Assembly: GCF_003860345.1 (NCBI RefSeq)
Contig: NZ_CP034179.1
Coordinates: forward strand, 1,488,001 to 1,552,000
Reading direction: 5' to 3'
Length of the DNA stretch: 64,000 nucleotides
From: Caenibius tardaugens NBRC 16725
Lineage (GTDB): Bacteria > Pseudomonadota > Alphaproteobacteria > Sphingomonadales > Sphingomonadaceae
In this document: piece by piece, positions 25,157-34,336 of the stretch
Numbering within the stretch: position 1 is the stretch's first letter
Layout of the letters: each line of letters begins with the position of its first letter
Program-made: the position numbers and the translations under genes
Notes under the pieces: generated by a model
The model's database searches: none
What the model saw: the letters and a program-made list of their open reading frames with translations, nothing else
Told to the model about the DNA's origin: nothing

Positions 25157-25681
25157 TCACACAGGCCAATCGCGGGTTTCGCTGAAATCGGCACCTTTGC
25201 GCCCGGCGCGAATGACCGGATTGGCCTGAAGGAAACCGTCCGTTGCCGGGTCCGTACGCGCCCAGTCGACGATTTCGCGGCGGCGGCTGATCCGCCAGTC
25301 GCCATCCTTGCAGGTATATTCATCGACATAACGACCGGCGACGGACAGGTCTTTGTGCGCACCCTCCTCCACAAGGCGGTGCCAGGCATAAAAGTAGACT
25401 TCGCCCGAGGCGCGATCGCCATCAATCGTGAACTGGGTCTGCCCGATTATGTGCTGGCTGCCTCCAAGATCGGCGAGAAAACCTTGGGCGAACGCCACGA
25501 ATTCGTCGGCAGTGCCCTGCATCAATCCGCAATCGACCCAGGCTTCATCATGAAAGGCAGAACGATGGAGTTCAGGATCGAGCCTGTCCTGCCCCCGCAT
25601 ATAACGGCATACGGCATCGTAAATGTCGCGCCGTGCGGCAAGGTCGCGCACTTCGGCTTCCAGATCAAAACGCTTTGCCAC
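25157..25681 (-). CDS. SnoaL-like / NTF2-fold protein, longer form
   Basis: A 174-residue protein of the SnoaL_4 type, longer than its neighbours. It has LAARRDIYDAVCRYMRGQDR, FHDEAWVDCGLMQGTADEFV, HIIGQTQFTIDGD and RYVDEYTCKDGDWRISRRRE. Histidine and aspartate residues at the pocket mouth (ELHRSAFHDEA) recall SnoaL-type dehydratases or dioxygenase small subunits. It starts with GTG 25681, preceded by a GGAGAGGAGA stretch. It is downstream of the Rieske/TIM-barrel pair but separated by a terminator. Confidence 0.8.
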   Translation of the reverse strand: MAKRFDLEAEVRDLAARRDIYDAVCRYMRGQDRLDPELHRSAFHDEAWVDCGLMQGTADEFVAFAQGFLADLGGSQHIIGQTQFTIDGDRASGEVYFYAWHRLVEEGAHKDLSVAGRYVDEYTCKDGDWRISRRREIVDWARTDPATDGFLQANPVIRAGRKGADFSETRDWPV

Positions 25682-26059
25682 GATGTCTCCTCTCCCTCCG
25701 AACAGGGGTATGTATATTCTGCGCTCGGGTAAAATCTGTGTCGGCGTGCCTGTCGGTTACTGCATGGGCCACCGATGCGCGGGCATGTTCAGGATTATCC
25801 CTGCCGCGCTTGACCAATCGCGATCCGGTCAAAAAATCCGGCCGGCGAAAGCCGACCGGAGGCAGGGAGAGAAATTCCGTTTTACAAGCCGCAGGCATAA
25901 CACCACTGGATTGACCAGACCGATGCACCCACGACCGGATACAGTCGGAATAATAGGTAATTTATCCGGTCGCGATAATACGGGTAACTGATACTTTAAT
26001 CAGGATTGGGGTGACGTTCCGCTTTACGATCCCGTTACTTTCACGCCAAACAGAATGAC
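25682..26059. other. Intergenic region, 378 bp
   Basis: No credible gene. It holds the terminator of the Rieske gene at 25831-25859 and presumably the promoter of the minus-strand SnoaL gene. Short open frames here lack ribosome sites and family-like composition. Confidence 0.6.
25831..25859 (-). terminator. Intrinsic terminator of the Rieske/TIM-barrel unit
   Basis: On the minus strand, CCGGTCGGC-TTTC-GCCGGCCGG forms a 9-bp stem with one mismatch, followed by ATTTTTT (A's at 25831-25836). It is placed 200 bp beyond the Rieske stop at 26060. Confidence 0.82.
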
Positions 26060-27472
26060 CTACCGCGCTGTGCGGAGCGGCGGCATGGCCAGAAACCGGT
26101 CGAGCGTCTGGTGCATGTGGCGAATGCGCACTTCCTGATAATTGGCCAGCGTCTCGCCCGCTTTGTGCGATGCGTAGAAACCTTCCTGCTGCGCCTGCAT
26201 ATTGCCCGTGTCCTGATCGAACACATGCCCAAGGGCTGCATCCATGCCGGGAACGGTCGTGAAGGATTCGTCCACACCAAGATGGTGCCGTTCCGCGGGA
26301 AACGGGCGTTCGCCGCCCTTGGGCAACGACGGAAGCAGGAGAAGATCAAACACCGACTTGTTCGGATCGCGCCCCAACGGACGAAAACGATACATCACCG
26401 GAAAGGACAGGGCGAGGAAGAAGAACCCGTTGGGAAACACGAAGTACTGCAATGTATCGATAACTTCCGAAGTACTCAGGCCATCCACATCGGCCGCAAC
26501 ATTATCGCGCAGGGCATCCTTGAAAAACCGCGCCATGACATGACGGGCCGTATCGCCTTCAGGCACTTCCAGCCGCCCGCCCAAGGCATCGCGATCACCC
26601 AGCACCATGGAATCGAGGATCAGCTGCTCATCACTCTCCCCCTTGTAATTGGGGCTGGTCACGCCGGTCAGCGCGAACAGGCGGTTCACGGTGTCGCTGT
26701 AGATATCGTACTGCGTGTTCGTATCGCCGTTCGCCACCAGAAGCTGCGGATGCGTACCCACCAGATGGTAGCTTTCCATGAACGCCTCCATCGCAACCTT
26801 CCAGTTGCAGGGCAGTTCCTTTTCCACGTGCAGGGAAACGTAACGATCTTCCAGCGCCGCCGCCCGGGCGTGTTCCGGCAGGGGATCGAGCCATTCTTCC
26901 AGAGACGGGGCATCGGGGTCCATATTGATGAAAATGAAGCCGCCCCAGACACCCACCCGTGCTTCGGGCAAGGTGAACTTTGCCTTGTCGACATGCGGGA
27001 AATCCCACTGACACGGCAGGTCCTTCAACGTACCATCGAGATTCCATTTCCACGCATGGAACGGGCAGGTGAAATCCGTGCCCGACCCTTCCGAATTGCT
27101 CGGCTTGAGCTTGGTGCCGCGATGCAGGCAAGCATTGTAGAAGGCCTTGATACTACCGTCGTCGGTCCGGCTAATGATGAAGGAATAGCCCACCACTTCA
27201 TAAACGTAGAAATCGCCCGGTTCCGGAATATGTTCTTCGCGGCATGCCCATTGCCAGGTGCGCGGCCACATCCGTTCCACTTCGGCGTGAAAGAATTCCG
27301 CGCTGGTGAAACGATCGAACGCGACGTCTTCCGTGCCTAGAAATCGGTAGGATTCGGAACGATAGGCTTCGGGCTGGCGCATGATATCGCCATCGGCGCG
27401 CAACACGTCCTGCACAGTGTCGCCCGGGCAACGCGCAACAGCCTGTTCCCGTATTGCGGTGGAATTGTTCAT
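26060..27472 (-). CDS. Rieske non-haem iron oxygenase, alpha subunit
   Basis: A 470-residue oxygenase, the longest of the four. The Rieske ligands are C115/H117 (CLHRG) and C136/H139 (CPFHAW). The iron site is H236 and H241 (MESYHLVGTH) with D421 (FDQDTGNMQAQQ). An N-terminal extension of about 40 residues precedes the usual RFLGTEDV start. The ATG at 27472 follows the TIM-barrel gene by 20 bases, so both form one transcript ending at the terminator near 25,835. Together they repeat the Rieske/TIM-barrel pairing of 8478-10476, in reverse order. Confidence 0.93.
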   Translation of the reverse strand: MNNSTAIREQAVARCPGDTVQDVLRADGDIMRQPEAYRSESYRFLGTEDVAFDRFTSAEFFHAEVERMWPRTWQWACREEHIPEPGDFYVYEVVGYSFIISRTDDGSIKAFYNACLHRGTKLKPSNSEGSGTDFTCPFHAWKWNLDGTLKDLPCQWDFPHVDKAKFTLPEARVGVWGGFIFINMDPDAPSLEEWLDPLPEHARAAALEDRYVSLHVEKELPCNWKVAMEAFMESYHLVGTHPQLLVANGDTNTQYDIYSDTVNRLFALTGVTSPNYKGESDEQLILDSMVLGDRDALGGRLEVPEGDTARHVMARFFKDALRDNVAADVDGLSTSEVIDTLQYFVFPNGFFFLALSFPVMYRFRPLGRDPNKSVFDLLLLPSLPKGGERPFPAERHHLGVDESFTTVPGMDAALGHVFDQDTGNMQAQQEGFYASHKAGETLANYQEVRIRHMHQTLDRFLAMPPLRTAR

Positions 27473-27492
27473 GCCGGTCTCCTGAAAGTCTG

Positions 27493-28359
27493 TCAGTCTG
27501 ATTTGGGGAAGAAACGCCGCGCGGCGTTGAAAGAAAGCTGCGCGGCCGTTTCGGGATCGCGGGCGCGATGTTCGTCAGAAAGGATTTCGACACCCCAGGC
27601 CCCACGATAACCGGTCGCGGCCACCGCATCGAGAAACGCGGGCAAGGGAAGATCCCCTTCGCCGCACAGACGCCTTCGGCAAATGGTATCGTCCAGAATG
27701 GTGCCCACCTGCACAGCATCGGCATTGTCGATTTCGATATGCAGGATATGGGCAGCGTCCAGCGCGGCTATCTCGGCAAAGTCGATACCGCCGCGCACCA
27801 TATGCCAGATGTCGAGCAGCAACCCGCCATTGCGGCGACCCGCCCCGGCGGCAATCGCCTTGCCCGTGGCGATATCCGCGATCGAACTGCCCGGAAACAG
27901 TTCGATACAGATACCGGTGCCGACCTTGGCGGCATCGTCGCACAATTGCGCGAAATCGGCGATGACACGATCCATCGGCCAGTCCTCGCCCGACAAGTCG
28001 CCCCCAACTTTGAGATGGACCGCGCCAAGATCACCCGCAGCCCCCAGCAGGAATGCGCGCGCCGCGTCGGACTGTGCCCGGCGATCGCCATCAGCGTACC
28101 AGTCCACGAGGACTTCCAGCTCGAGAAATTCAAGACCGTTTGCAGCAACGATATGCCTGATCTCCGCAGCGCCCAGCGACGCGATCAGATGTTCCGCATC
28201 CTGCACACCCAGGCCGATCCCACGATAGCCTGCCCGTGCAGCCGCTTCGGCGCGTCTTGCGAAAGGAACCGGGCTGACCGTGCTTTCATCGAAAGGCTGC
28301 ACATTTCCGGCCAGCGTGAAATAGCTCGCGACGAGCAGCGGGTCCGCTGGCAGTACCAT
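27493..28359 (-). CDS. Sugar phosphate isomerase/epimerase-like TIM barrel
   Basis: A 288-residue xylose-isomerase-like TIM-barrel protein. Features include the opening LLVASYFTLAG, ARAGYRGIGLGVQDAEHLI, CIELFPGSSIADI (metal-ligand acid), LLLDIWHMVRGG (typical DxWH) and ILHIEIDNAD. The DIWH and EID pattern is nearer to the IolE/sugar-epimerase core than the paralogue at 9679. Start uncertain: ATG 28359 lacks a clear ribosome site, and a TTG at 28389 would add 10 residues. It heads the Rieske transcript and is divergent from the TetR gene. Confidence 0.83.
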   Translation of the reverse strand: MVLPADPLLVASYFTLAGNVQPFDESTVSPVPFARRAEAAARAGYRGIGLGVQDAEHLIASLGAAEIRHIVAANGLEFLELEVLVDWYADGDRRAQSDAARAFLLGAAGDLGAVHLKVGGDLSGEDWPMDRVIADFAQLCDDAAKVGTGICIELFPGSSIADIATGKAIAAGAGRRNGGLLLDIWHMVRGGIDFAEIAALDAAHILHIEIDNADAVQVGTILDDTICRRRLCGEGDLPLPAFLDAVAATGYRGAWGVEILSDEHRARDPETAAQLSFNAARRFFPKSD

Positions 28360-28532
28360 TACCGCACGCCGCGGCGCGCCGCGACGCAATCATGGCCCTG
28401 CATATCAACCATCAGAAACGCCTGCATGTTCTGCATCGTATCCTCTACCACTTGCCGCCCTCGATTCCCGGGCATATTTATTTTGCAACAATGGTTGGAA
28501 AAAACGCGCATAACAAGCTAGCACTTTGGTCT

Positions 28533-28565
28533 GGTGCCTGCCGACATGGTCTGTGATCAGGCACC
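28533..28565. promoter_or_regulatory. Inverted repeat before the TetR gene
   Basis: GGTGCCTG and CAGGCACC form an 8-bp perfect inverted repeat with a 17-bp spacer in the 274-bp divergent gap. Total length and position fit a TetR operator, though a leader hairpin is equally possible. Confidence 0.4.
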
Positions 28566-28633
28566 GCGATCACCACGCGATGCCTCGGGGATCAAGCAAC
28601 GGGGACAGGGCGGCAAGAACGGGGCGCAGACAC

Positions 28634-29221
28634 ATGCCGAAGATTGTCGATCACGCTGCGAGGCGGCTGGCCGTTGCGGAAATTGCGGCCCGGTTGATCG
28701 CCAGAGAAGGGCTCGAAGGAACAAAGGTTCGCGAGATTGCGCGCCTCGCGCAATGCAGCACATCGATCGTATCGCATTACTTTCACAGCAAGCATGACCT
28801 ACTGCTGTTCGCCTATCGCGTGCGCATGGAACGCACGGTCGCTGGCGTGCTGCAGGCGACGGCTGACGGGGCCAGCCTGTTCGATTGCCTTGCCACCATT
28901 CTGCCGCTGGATGAGGAACGGGTGGAAAGCTGGCAGGTATGGCTATCCTTCTGGGGACTGGCCGTTTCCGACCCGGCATTCCTGCGTGAACAGCGCAATC
29001 GCAGCCGCGAAGCCGTAGATCTGTTTCATCACACGCTCATCGCCACGCATGCCATGGACGACGGGCCCCAGGCCCATCTGGTTGCACAAGCCTTGCTTGC
29101 CAGCGTTTCCGGCATGGCAACCCAGGCCCTTTATGATCCCGAGTTCTGGCCGCCCGATCGCCAAAAGGATATCCTCGCGTTTGAACTTGAACGCATGGTG
29201 ACAAGGTCGACAGGGGGCTGA
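28634..29221 (+). CDS. TetR-family regulator (BetI-like)
   Basis: A 195-residue TetR repressor. The N-terminal helix-turn-helix covers about residues 8-55: RRLAVAEIAARLIAREGLEG, VREIARLAQCSTSIVSHYFH and SKHDLLLFAYR, which closely follow the BetI pattern. The C-terminal ligand domain has WLSFWGLAVSDPAF as in BetI-type members. The start is ATG 28634 (MPKIVDHAARR), chosen because BetI relatives begin there; the ribosome site is weak. It is divergent from the TIM-barrel/Rieske operon, which it probably controls. Confidence 0.88.
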   Translation: MPKIVDHAARRLAVAEIAARLIAREGLEGTKVREIARLAQCSTSIVSHYFHSKHDLLLFAYRVRMERTVAGVLQATADGASLFDCLATILPLDEERVESWQVWLSFWGLAVSDPAFLREQRNRSREAVDLFHHTLIATHAMDDGPQAHLVAQALLASVSGMATQALYDPEFWPPDRQKDILAFELERMVTRSTGG

Positions 29222-29269
29222 AAACGGGGGGGTATAAGGACGCCTCGAAAACAAGGTCCCGAAAATAGG

Positions 29270-29299
29270 GAAGGCGGTACTGCAACCAGTACCGCCTTC
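29270..29299. terminator. 13-bp hairpin after the TetR gene
   Basis: GAAGGCGGTACTG-CAAC-CAGTACCGCCTTC, a perfect 13-bp stem with a tetraloop, 49 bp after the TetR stop. No T-run follows directly, so it may be a stabilising or Rho-assisted 3' structure. Confidence 0.6.
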
Positions 29300-29344
29300 A
29301 GGACCGACTCACTTGAGGGAGCAATTCTGTCCTGAGTCCTTATT

Positions 29345-29398
29345 TATCACGCAAATAAATTTATGTAAATATTTTCATGTATTTGCGTGATATTTTTT
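29345..29398 (+). terminator. AT-rich inverted repeat with T-run
   Basis: TATCACGCAAATA (29345-29357) and TATTTGCGTGATA (29380-29392) form a 13-bp perfect stem with a 22-nt loop. A run of T's follows to 29399. It would end plus-strand transcripts from the TetR gene. Confidence 0.55.
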
Positions 29399-29441
29399 TG
29401 TCCTTCAAATCGTTAATTTGCACAATGACTTCAGATTGCAA

Positions 29442-29474
29442 GTAATGGCCGGGGGAAATTACCCCAGCCATTAC
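29442..29474 (-). terminator. Hairpin after the autotransporter gene
   Basis: GTAATGGC and GCCATTAC pair over an inner CGGGG/CCCC helix, 20 bp past the autotransporter stop. The T-rich tail is weak. Confidence 0.55.
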
Positions 29475-29494
29475 AAGCACTACGAACTTCCTTA

Positions 29495-32400
29495 TTAATT
29501 ACCGGAACCCGGACCGTAGGTGATTTCCACCCGGCGGTTCTGCAGTTCGCGCACGCCATCGGCGGTCGGAACGCGCGGGTTGGCTTCACCGAACGCCTGG
29601 CTCGTGATCCGCCCATCGGGGATCCCGCGCGAGGTCAGATAACCGCGCACCGAAGTGTTGCGACGCGCCGACAGGCCCATGTTGTACTGCGTCGAACCCG
29701 AACGGTCGGTGTAACCGGCCAGCATGATCGGAACCACATCGCAGTTGCCGTAAGCCGTTACCGCACTGTCGAGGATGGTCGCCGCTTCAGGCGTGATATC
29801 CGACTTATCCCAGTCGAAGAACACGATGTACGGGCCCTTGTTGCAGACGGCCTGCGGCGGCGGGGGCGGCGGAGGCGGCGGCGGGGCCGGCGGGGGCGGC
29901 GGCGGCGCGGCCACCGGTTGCGAACCGCCGAACAGATAGCTCAGCGTCAGACCGCCAGCGTGCCTTTGCACATCGCTGGAGAAGCGCCCCTGATACCCGA
30001 TGTGGGCATCGAAGTTCGGGCTCAGCTGGGCCGTCAGCCCCACTTCCACAATCGCGCTGTCGGCCGAGAAGTCTTCCGAAATAATCCGGAAATCACTGCC
30101 AGCAGGCGCATCAATGAACGATGCCCGGAAATCTGCCGTATCGTTGGTGAAGGCATGCTGCCATCCCACCCGCAGGCTGGGAATGATCTTGCCCATCTGA
30201 CCTGACAGTTCGAGGCCCAGTTCCGATGCCGCGAATTTGTCCTTGCCGCGGACGGACAGGTTCGCACCCGGCAGTCCGCTTTCATCAAACCGCCCCATCT
30301 TCACCGTAGCGTAATCGAATCCGGCATAAGGGGTCAGCGCGGCATTGGCACCCAACGGAATGCGATAGCCGGCTTCGATATTGGCTGCCCAGATCTTGGC
30401 ATCCGGATCACCCTTGATCGAACCCACCGTGTTGACGAAGTTCACGTCACGACGTGACTTGCCATTCATATCCGAATAGCTCACCCCGCCCTTCAGGTAG
30501 TACGGGCCCGGATCGTAGGCGCCATAAACGCCCAGCTGCCAGCCCTTGGATTTGATGCGGCCGTTGAATTCGTCGAAGTCCATATCGTTTTCGACATAGG
30601 CCCCGGCGATACCCAGGATCGCATTCTGCCCGACCGAGAAGTCCACGCCCAGTGCGCCGAACCACTGTTCGGTGTTGAAGCCACCGGCTTCCACATCGCC
30701 ATCGGTGTCGGTCTTGCCGTAATTCAGCTTGCCCCACACGCGGACACCGCTTTCGCCTTCGTCACGGCAGATTTCGCTGACTGCCGCGCCACGGGCGCAT
30801 TCGGACATATCGTTCATCAGGCCGTTGAAGCGAGTCCCCATCCAGCCCAGTTTCCTGAGGTATCCGGCATATTGCACACCGGAAAGCTGATCGAGAGCAT
30901 CGCCATAGGCGATCGCATCATTGATCGTGAACAGATCCGCCAGAACACCGGCAAACGGCCCCGTCAATGTCGGCAGATAGACATTTTCGATGCCATCACC
31001 GACCGACTTCTGGTTACGGGTGAGGCCCGCGACATCACCAAAGGCGACTCGATTGATATCGAGATCGATCGTACCATCATTGTCGCTGTAGTCGTCATCG
31101 GCCACCAGCAGCAGGGATTGGGTTTCCACCCCGGCAAACTGGCCGTGGAGCGCCCCTGCACCACCTGTCGCGATCACCACGTCTTCATAACGATAGTGGT
31201 CGTGATAGAGACCGTTCTGCGACGCCTGCCGCACTTCGAGGATCGCCTCGTTGCCATCCCCTTCGGGATCGAGGTCGACCGTATTGGCGATGACCTGCGG
31301 ATAATCGTTCAGCACGATAGCCGACGGATCGGTGCCCATCAGATGCAGTGCCAGCCTGCCCTTGCCTTCGATCGTGAAGTCGTCGACGTAGACTTTCGAC
31401 GGACCGGAATAGTCATGCGGGCTGAGCAAGTCGTTGCGATCGTCGAGCAGGAACAGCAATCCGCCTTCCTTGATCGTCATCGAACCATCGGGCACGGCAT
31501 CGGAATTGACCATGCCATCCAGCCAGGTTTCACCGGCGGCGACATTTATCGTGTCGGTCGCCTTGATCTCCACGTTACCGTAGACGTAGCCGTATTGCGC
31601 GTCGTCGAGCGCCACCGTGGGGTGATAGATCGTGGAATAAAGCGTTCCGTTCCCTTCGAAGTTGAGTTCGGCAGGCGTCGTGGCACCATCGGTATCAATG
31701 GCCGTGCCCCATTGGTAGGTCGCGCCCAGATCGGTGCTTTGCCGGGCGATGATATTGCCCGCCTTGTTGTTGAGAACGAACAGGTCTGTGCCTGTCCCAC
31801 CCGACAGATAGATGCCAGTTGCCGTTGTCGTGCCGCCAGCATCCGTCACGGCATCCGCCTGGATCGTACCCGAATTGGTCAGAACCAAGCTGTTGGCACC
31901 ACCGGCATCAATACCGACAGCGGTGGCCTGTGCAGAACCGATCTGGGTCGCACCTGCGCCTGTCGCATCCGCCTTGGCGACCGCCTTGATCGTGCCGCTG
32001 TTGTCGATTGTCCCGCCAACATCCGTTACTGCCTCAACGTAGAGGCCATAGGCTACCGCATCGGCGCTATCCAGCGCCTGGGCCGATGCCAGGACATCCA
32101 GCGTGCCGGAATTGGCAATGTCGAGCACGGCGCCATTGCCGTTGGCATCGATGTAAATGCCCGATGCCGTCGCTTCAGCAGCCCCTTCGGTCGCCCCATC
32201 CGCGATCGCGGTGGCATGCACCTTGAAGGCCCCCGCATTATCGACCGTGAATACCGCACCGATATCGTCGGTATCCTGCTGCAGGCCATAGGCGTATGCA
32301 TTTGCACTCGCGTCGTCGCCAGTCGCCACCGCATGGGCCCCGACATCAATCGCGCCTGCCGCCGCGTTGGTGAAGGTCAGCGAAGACCCATCCGCCCCTT

Positions 32401-34336
32401 CGACTGACTGATAGATAGCGTTCACCGAAGCCGACGCATAGGCTTCGGTCCCGCCAACGGCCTTGACATCGCCCAGCACATTGATCGTCCCCGAATTGCT
32501 CAGGGAAACTGACGCCGATCCTTCATCGGCAAACGCATATTGCGTAACGACATCATGTGCATGAGCATAGGCTGTGGCATTCTCACCCGTCGCGACAGCG
32601 CCAGCCAGAACGGACACCGCATCAGTGTTGTTCAAAACAACAGCAGCATCGCCGCCGCCATAAGCATAGGCATTCTGATCGACGATGCCATCCAGTTCAA
32701 CATCTGCGTAAGCTGATGTTGCACCATTTGCTGCAGTGTTTGCCTTGACATCAATCGACCCTGCATTGGTCAGTTCGACACTGGCATCGGCCCCATCCCT
32801 GCCCTCAGCAGTTTGATAAATGAGCGTAGATCCTGTCACGCTGGCTTCGGCAGAGTTCGCCGGCGCCGCTGCCGATCCCGCGTTTGCGGTCAATGTCAGC
32901 GCCACCGCGCCGGTGTTATTGATTTTTGTTGAGGCCAGATTGCCTGCATCATAGGCCGTCACTGATTGATACAGGAGGTATTCCGCCGAGACATCCGCAG
33001 TGGCGAGATCACCCAAGGCATTCGCCGTCGCGCGCAGCGTCAGGTCCCCGGAATTATCCAGCAAAACACCTGCCGATCCTTCATCGGCACTGGCATATTG
33101 ATAAATACCGCTGGTCAGGCTGGCTTCCGCCGATGCCCCGGCCACGCCGGTCGCCTTGGCATCCACCGCGATTGTGAATGCACCGGAATTATCCGCCACG
33201 ACGGATGCATCGCCGCCATTGTTGGCGTCCGCAGACTGATAGACAACAAATTCGGCAATGGCCTCTGCACTACCAACAGATCCAGCCCCTGCTGCCACGG
33301 CTTCCGCCACTGACCCCAGTTCGATGGTTCCGCTATTGTCGATCGTCACCGTGGGGGTAGCGCCGTTTTCACCAGTGGCGATCTGATATATCGCGGATTC
33401 CATAAATGCACTGGCCGTGGCATTCCCAGCGGAAGCGCCCGCAACTGCCTCTGCCGCCATGGAAATCGCGCCATTGTTGAGCAGTTCGACATTCGCCTCA
33501 TTCTCCGGATCGGACGCATCGGCAATCTGCGAAATACCGCTGTCGAAGGCTGCATTTGCCACTGCCACTGTGCCATTGGCATGGGCAGAGGCAAGCATGT
33601 CAATGCTCGCTTCGGCATCGACGGCCGTACCCGCCACCCCGTTGCTCAGCGAAACCGAGGCACTGCCCTCGGCCGCTTCTGCACTCTGATAAATTCCATC
33701 ATCAATTTCAGCATCGGCATCCGCCGCCGCATTGGTGGATGATGCCGTTGCAATCGATGACAATGTCACGACGCCGGTATTGTCGAAGGAAACCGCCGCA
33801 TCCCCTTCCCCGGCAACTTCTGCCGTTTGTGAAACCGCATTGCTCACATTAGCCACAGCCGTGCGTGCGCCCGCCCCGGAATCCGCCGCATCTGCAACGA
33901 TTGACACCGTTCCGGCACTTGCCAGATCAACCGTGGCGTTCCCGTTACCGGTGGTTTCCGCCCACAGGTGAATGGCGTCTGAAACAGTTGCTGTCGCGGT
34001 TCCTTCCGCCAGAATCGAAACCGTGCCCGGATTGGTCAGCGTCAGCGTGGCATCCCCGGCTGCGCTCAGCCCGATATCCAACTGGCCGGTCGCGATCGAA
34101 TTGACAACAGCGGCAGCCACGGCAGGCGGCGCATAAACGCCCAGCGCATCCGCATCGGCAATGCCCGACAGTTCGACTGTCAACTGCCCCGGATCGGCAT
34201 CGCTGTCATAGTCGACATCACCATCAGTGATGGTGTCGCCGGGAACAGTACCGGCAACCGCAGGAACGAAAGGCAGTGCCGCCAGCGCAATGCCGGAAAC
34301 ACCCGCAGTCAATATCTGACGCATAGTGGTCTTCAT
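29495..34336 (-). CDS. Giant autotransporter with C-terminal OmpA domain
   Basis: A 1,613-residue surface protein. A signal peptide (residues 1 to about 28, ending PAVAGT) is followed by about 15 degenerate repeats of roughly 45 residues. A non-repetitive region of about 350 residues comes next. The autotransporter barrel spans about 1190-1465 (VRVWGKLNYGKTDTDGDVEA to GGLTLSYLFG). A proline-rich linker follows, then an OmpA/Pal-type peptidoglycan-binding domain from about 1496, with FFDWDKSDITPEA and NMGLSARRNTSVRGYL. Barrels of this class normally end at the membrane, so a periplasmic cell-wall anchor after the barrel is unusual. Probable role: adhesion or surface layer. Confidence 0.9.
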   Translation of the reverse strand: MKTTMRQILTAGVSGIALAALPFVPAVAGTVPGDTITDGDVDYDSDADPGQLTVELSGIADADALGVYAPPAVAAAVVNSIATGQLDIGLSAAGDATLTLTNPGTVSILAEGTATATVSDAIHLWAETTGNGNATVDLASAGTVSIVADAADSGAGARTAVANVSNAVSQTAEVAGEGDAAVSFDNTGVVTLSSIATASSTNAAADADAEIDDGIYQSAEAAEGSASVSLSNGVAGTAVDAEASIDMLASAHANGTVAVANAAFDSGISQIADASDPENEANVELLNNGAISMAAEAVAGASAGNATASAFMESAIYQIATGENGATPTVTIDNSGTIELGSVAEAVAAGAGSVGSAEAIAEFVVYQSADANNGGDASVVADNSGAFTIAVDAKATGVAGASAEASLTSGIYQYASADEGSAGVLLDNSGDLTLRATANALGDLATADVSAEYLLYQSVTAYDAGNLASTKINNTGAVALTLTANAGSAAAPANSAEASVTGSTLIYQTAEGRDGADASVELTNAGSIDVKANTAANGATSAYADVELDGIVDQNAYAYGGGDAAVVLNNTDAVSVLAGAVATGENATAYAHAHDVVTQYAFADEGSASVSLSNSGTINVLGDVKAVGGTEAYASASVNAIYQSVEGADGSSLTFTNAAAGAIDVGAHAVATGDDASANAYAYGLQQDTDDIGAVFTVDNAGAFKVHATAIADGATEGAAEATASGIYIDANGNGAVLDIANSGTLDVLASAQALDSADAVAYGLYVEAVTDVGGTIDNSGTIKAVAKADATGAGATQIGSAQATAVGIDAGGANSLVLTNSGTIQADAVTDAGGTTTATGIYLSGGTGTDLFVLNNKAGNIIARQSTDLGATYQWGTAIDTDGATTPAELNFEGNGTLYSTIYHPTVALDDAQYGYVYGNVEIKATDTINVAAGETWLDGMVNSDAVPDGSMTIKEGGLLFLLDDRNDLLSPHDYSGPSKVYVDDFTIEGKGRLALHLMGTDPSAIVLNDYPQVIANTVDLDPEGDGNEAILEVRQASQNGLYHDHYRYEDVVIATGGAGALHGQFAGVETQSLLLVADDDYSDNDGTIDLDINRVAFGDVAGLTRNQKSVGDGIENVYLPTLTGPFAGVLADLFTINDAIAYGDALDQLSGVQYAGYLRKLGWMGTRFNGLMNDMSECARGAAVSEICRDEGESGVRVWGKLNYGKTDTDGDVEAGGFNTEQWFGALGVDFSVGQNAILGIAGAYVENDMDFDEFNGRIKSKGWQLGVYGAYDPGPYYLKGGVSYSDMNGKSRRDVNFVNTVGSIKGDPDAKIWAANIEAGYRIPLGANAALTPYAGFDYATVKMGRFDESGLPGANLSVRGKDKFAASELGLELSGQMGKIIPSLRVGWQHAFTNDTADFRASFIDAPAGSDFRIISEDFSADSAIVEVGLTAQLSPNFDAHIGYQGRFSSDVQRHAGGLTLSYLFGGSQPVAAPPPPPPAPPPPPPPPPPQAVCNKGPYIVFFDWDKSDITPEAATILDSAVTAYGNCDVVPIMLAGYTDRSGSTQYNMGLSARRNTSVRGYLTSRGIPDGRITSQAFGEANPRVPTADGVRELQNRRVEITYGPGSGN
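32050..34220 (-). repeat. Degenerate ~45-residue coding repeats in the autotransporter passenger
   Basis: About 15 units of roughly 135 bp. The protein pattern is (S/N)xIYQSA, then a short acidic or glycine turn, then ASVxLxNSGxIxV and a long alanine-rich stretch with A at alternate positions. This fits a beta-helix in which each unit is a few coils. The units are diverged at DNA level, so recent tandem expansion is unlikely. Boundaries are approximate. Confidence 0.75.

Noticed and set aside
30872-32407. A 511-codon open frame opposite the autotransporter
   Set aside because: Mirror of the codon pattern on the coding strand; no ribosome site or domain; the minus-strand protein is convincing from end to end.
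32050-34220. Repetitive DNA as a possible CRISPR array
   Set aside because: The repeats are diverged, in frame and coding; there are no identical repeats with unique spacers and no cas genes.
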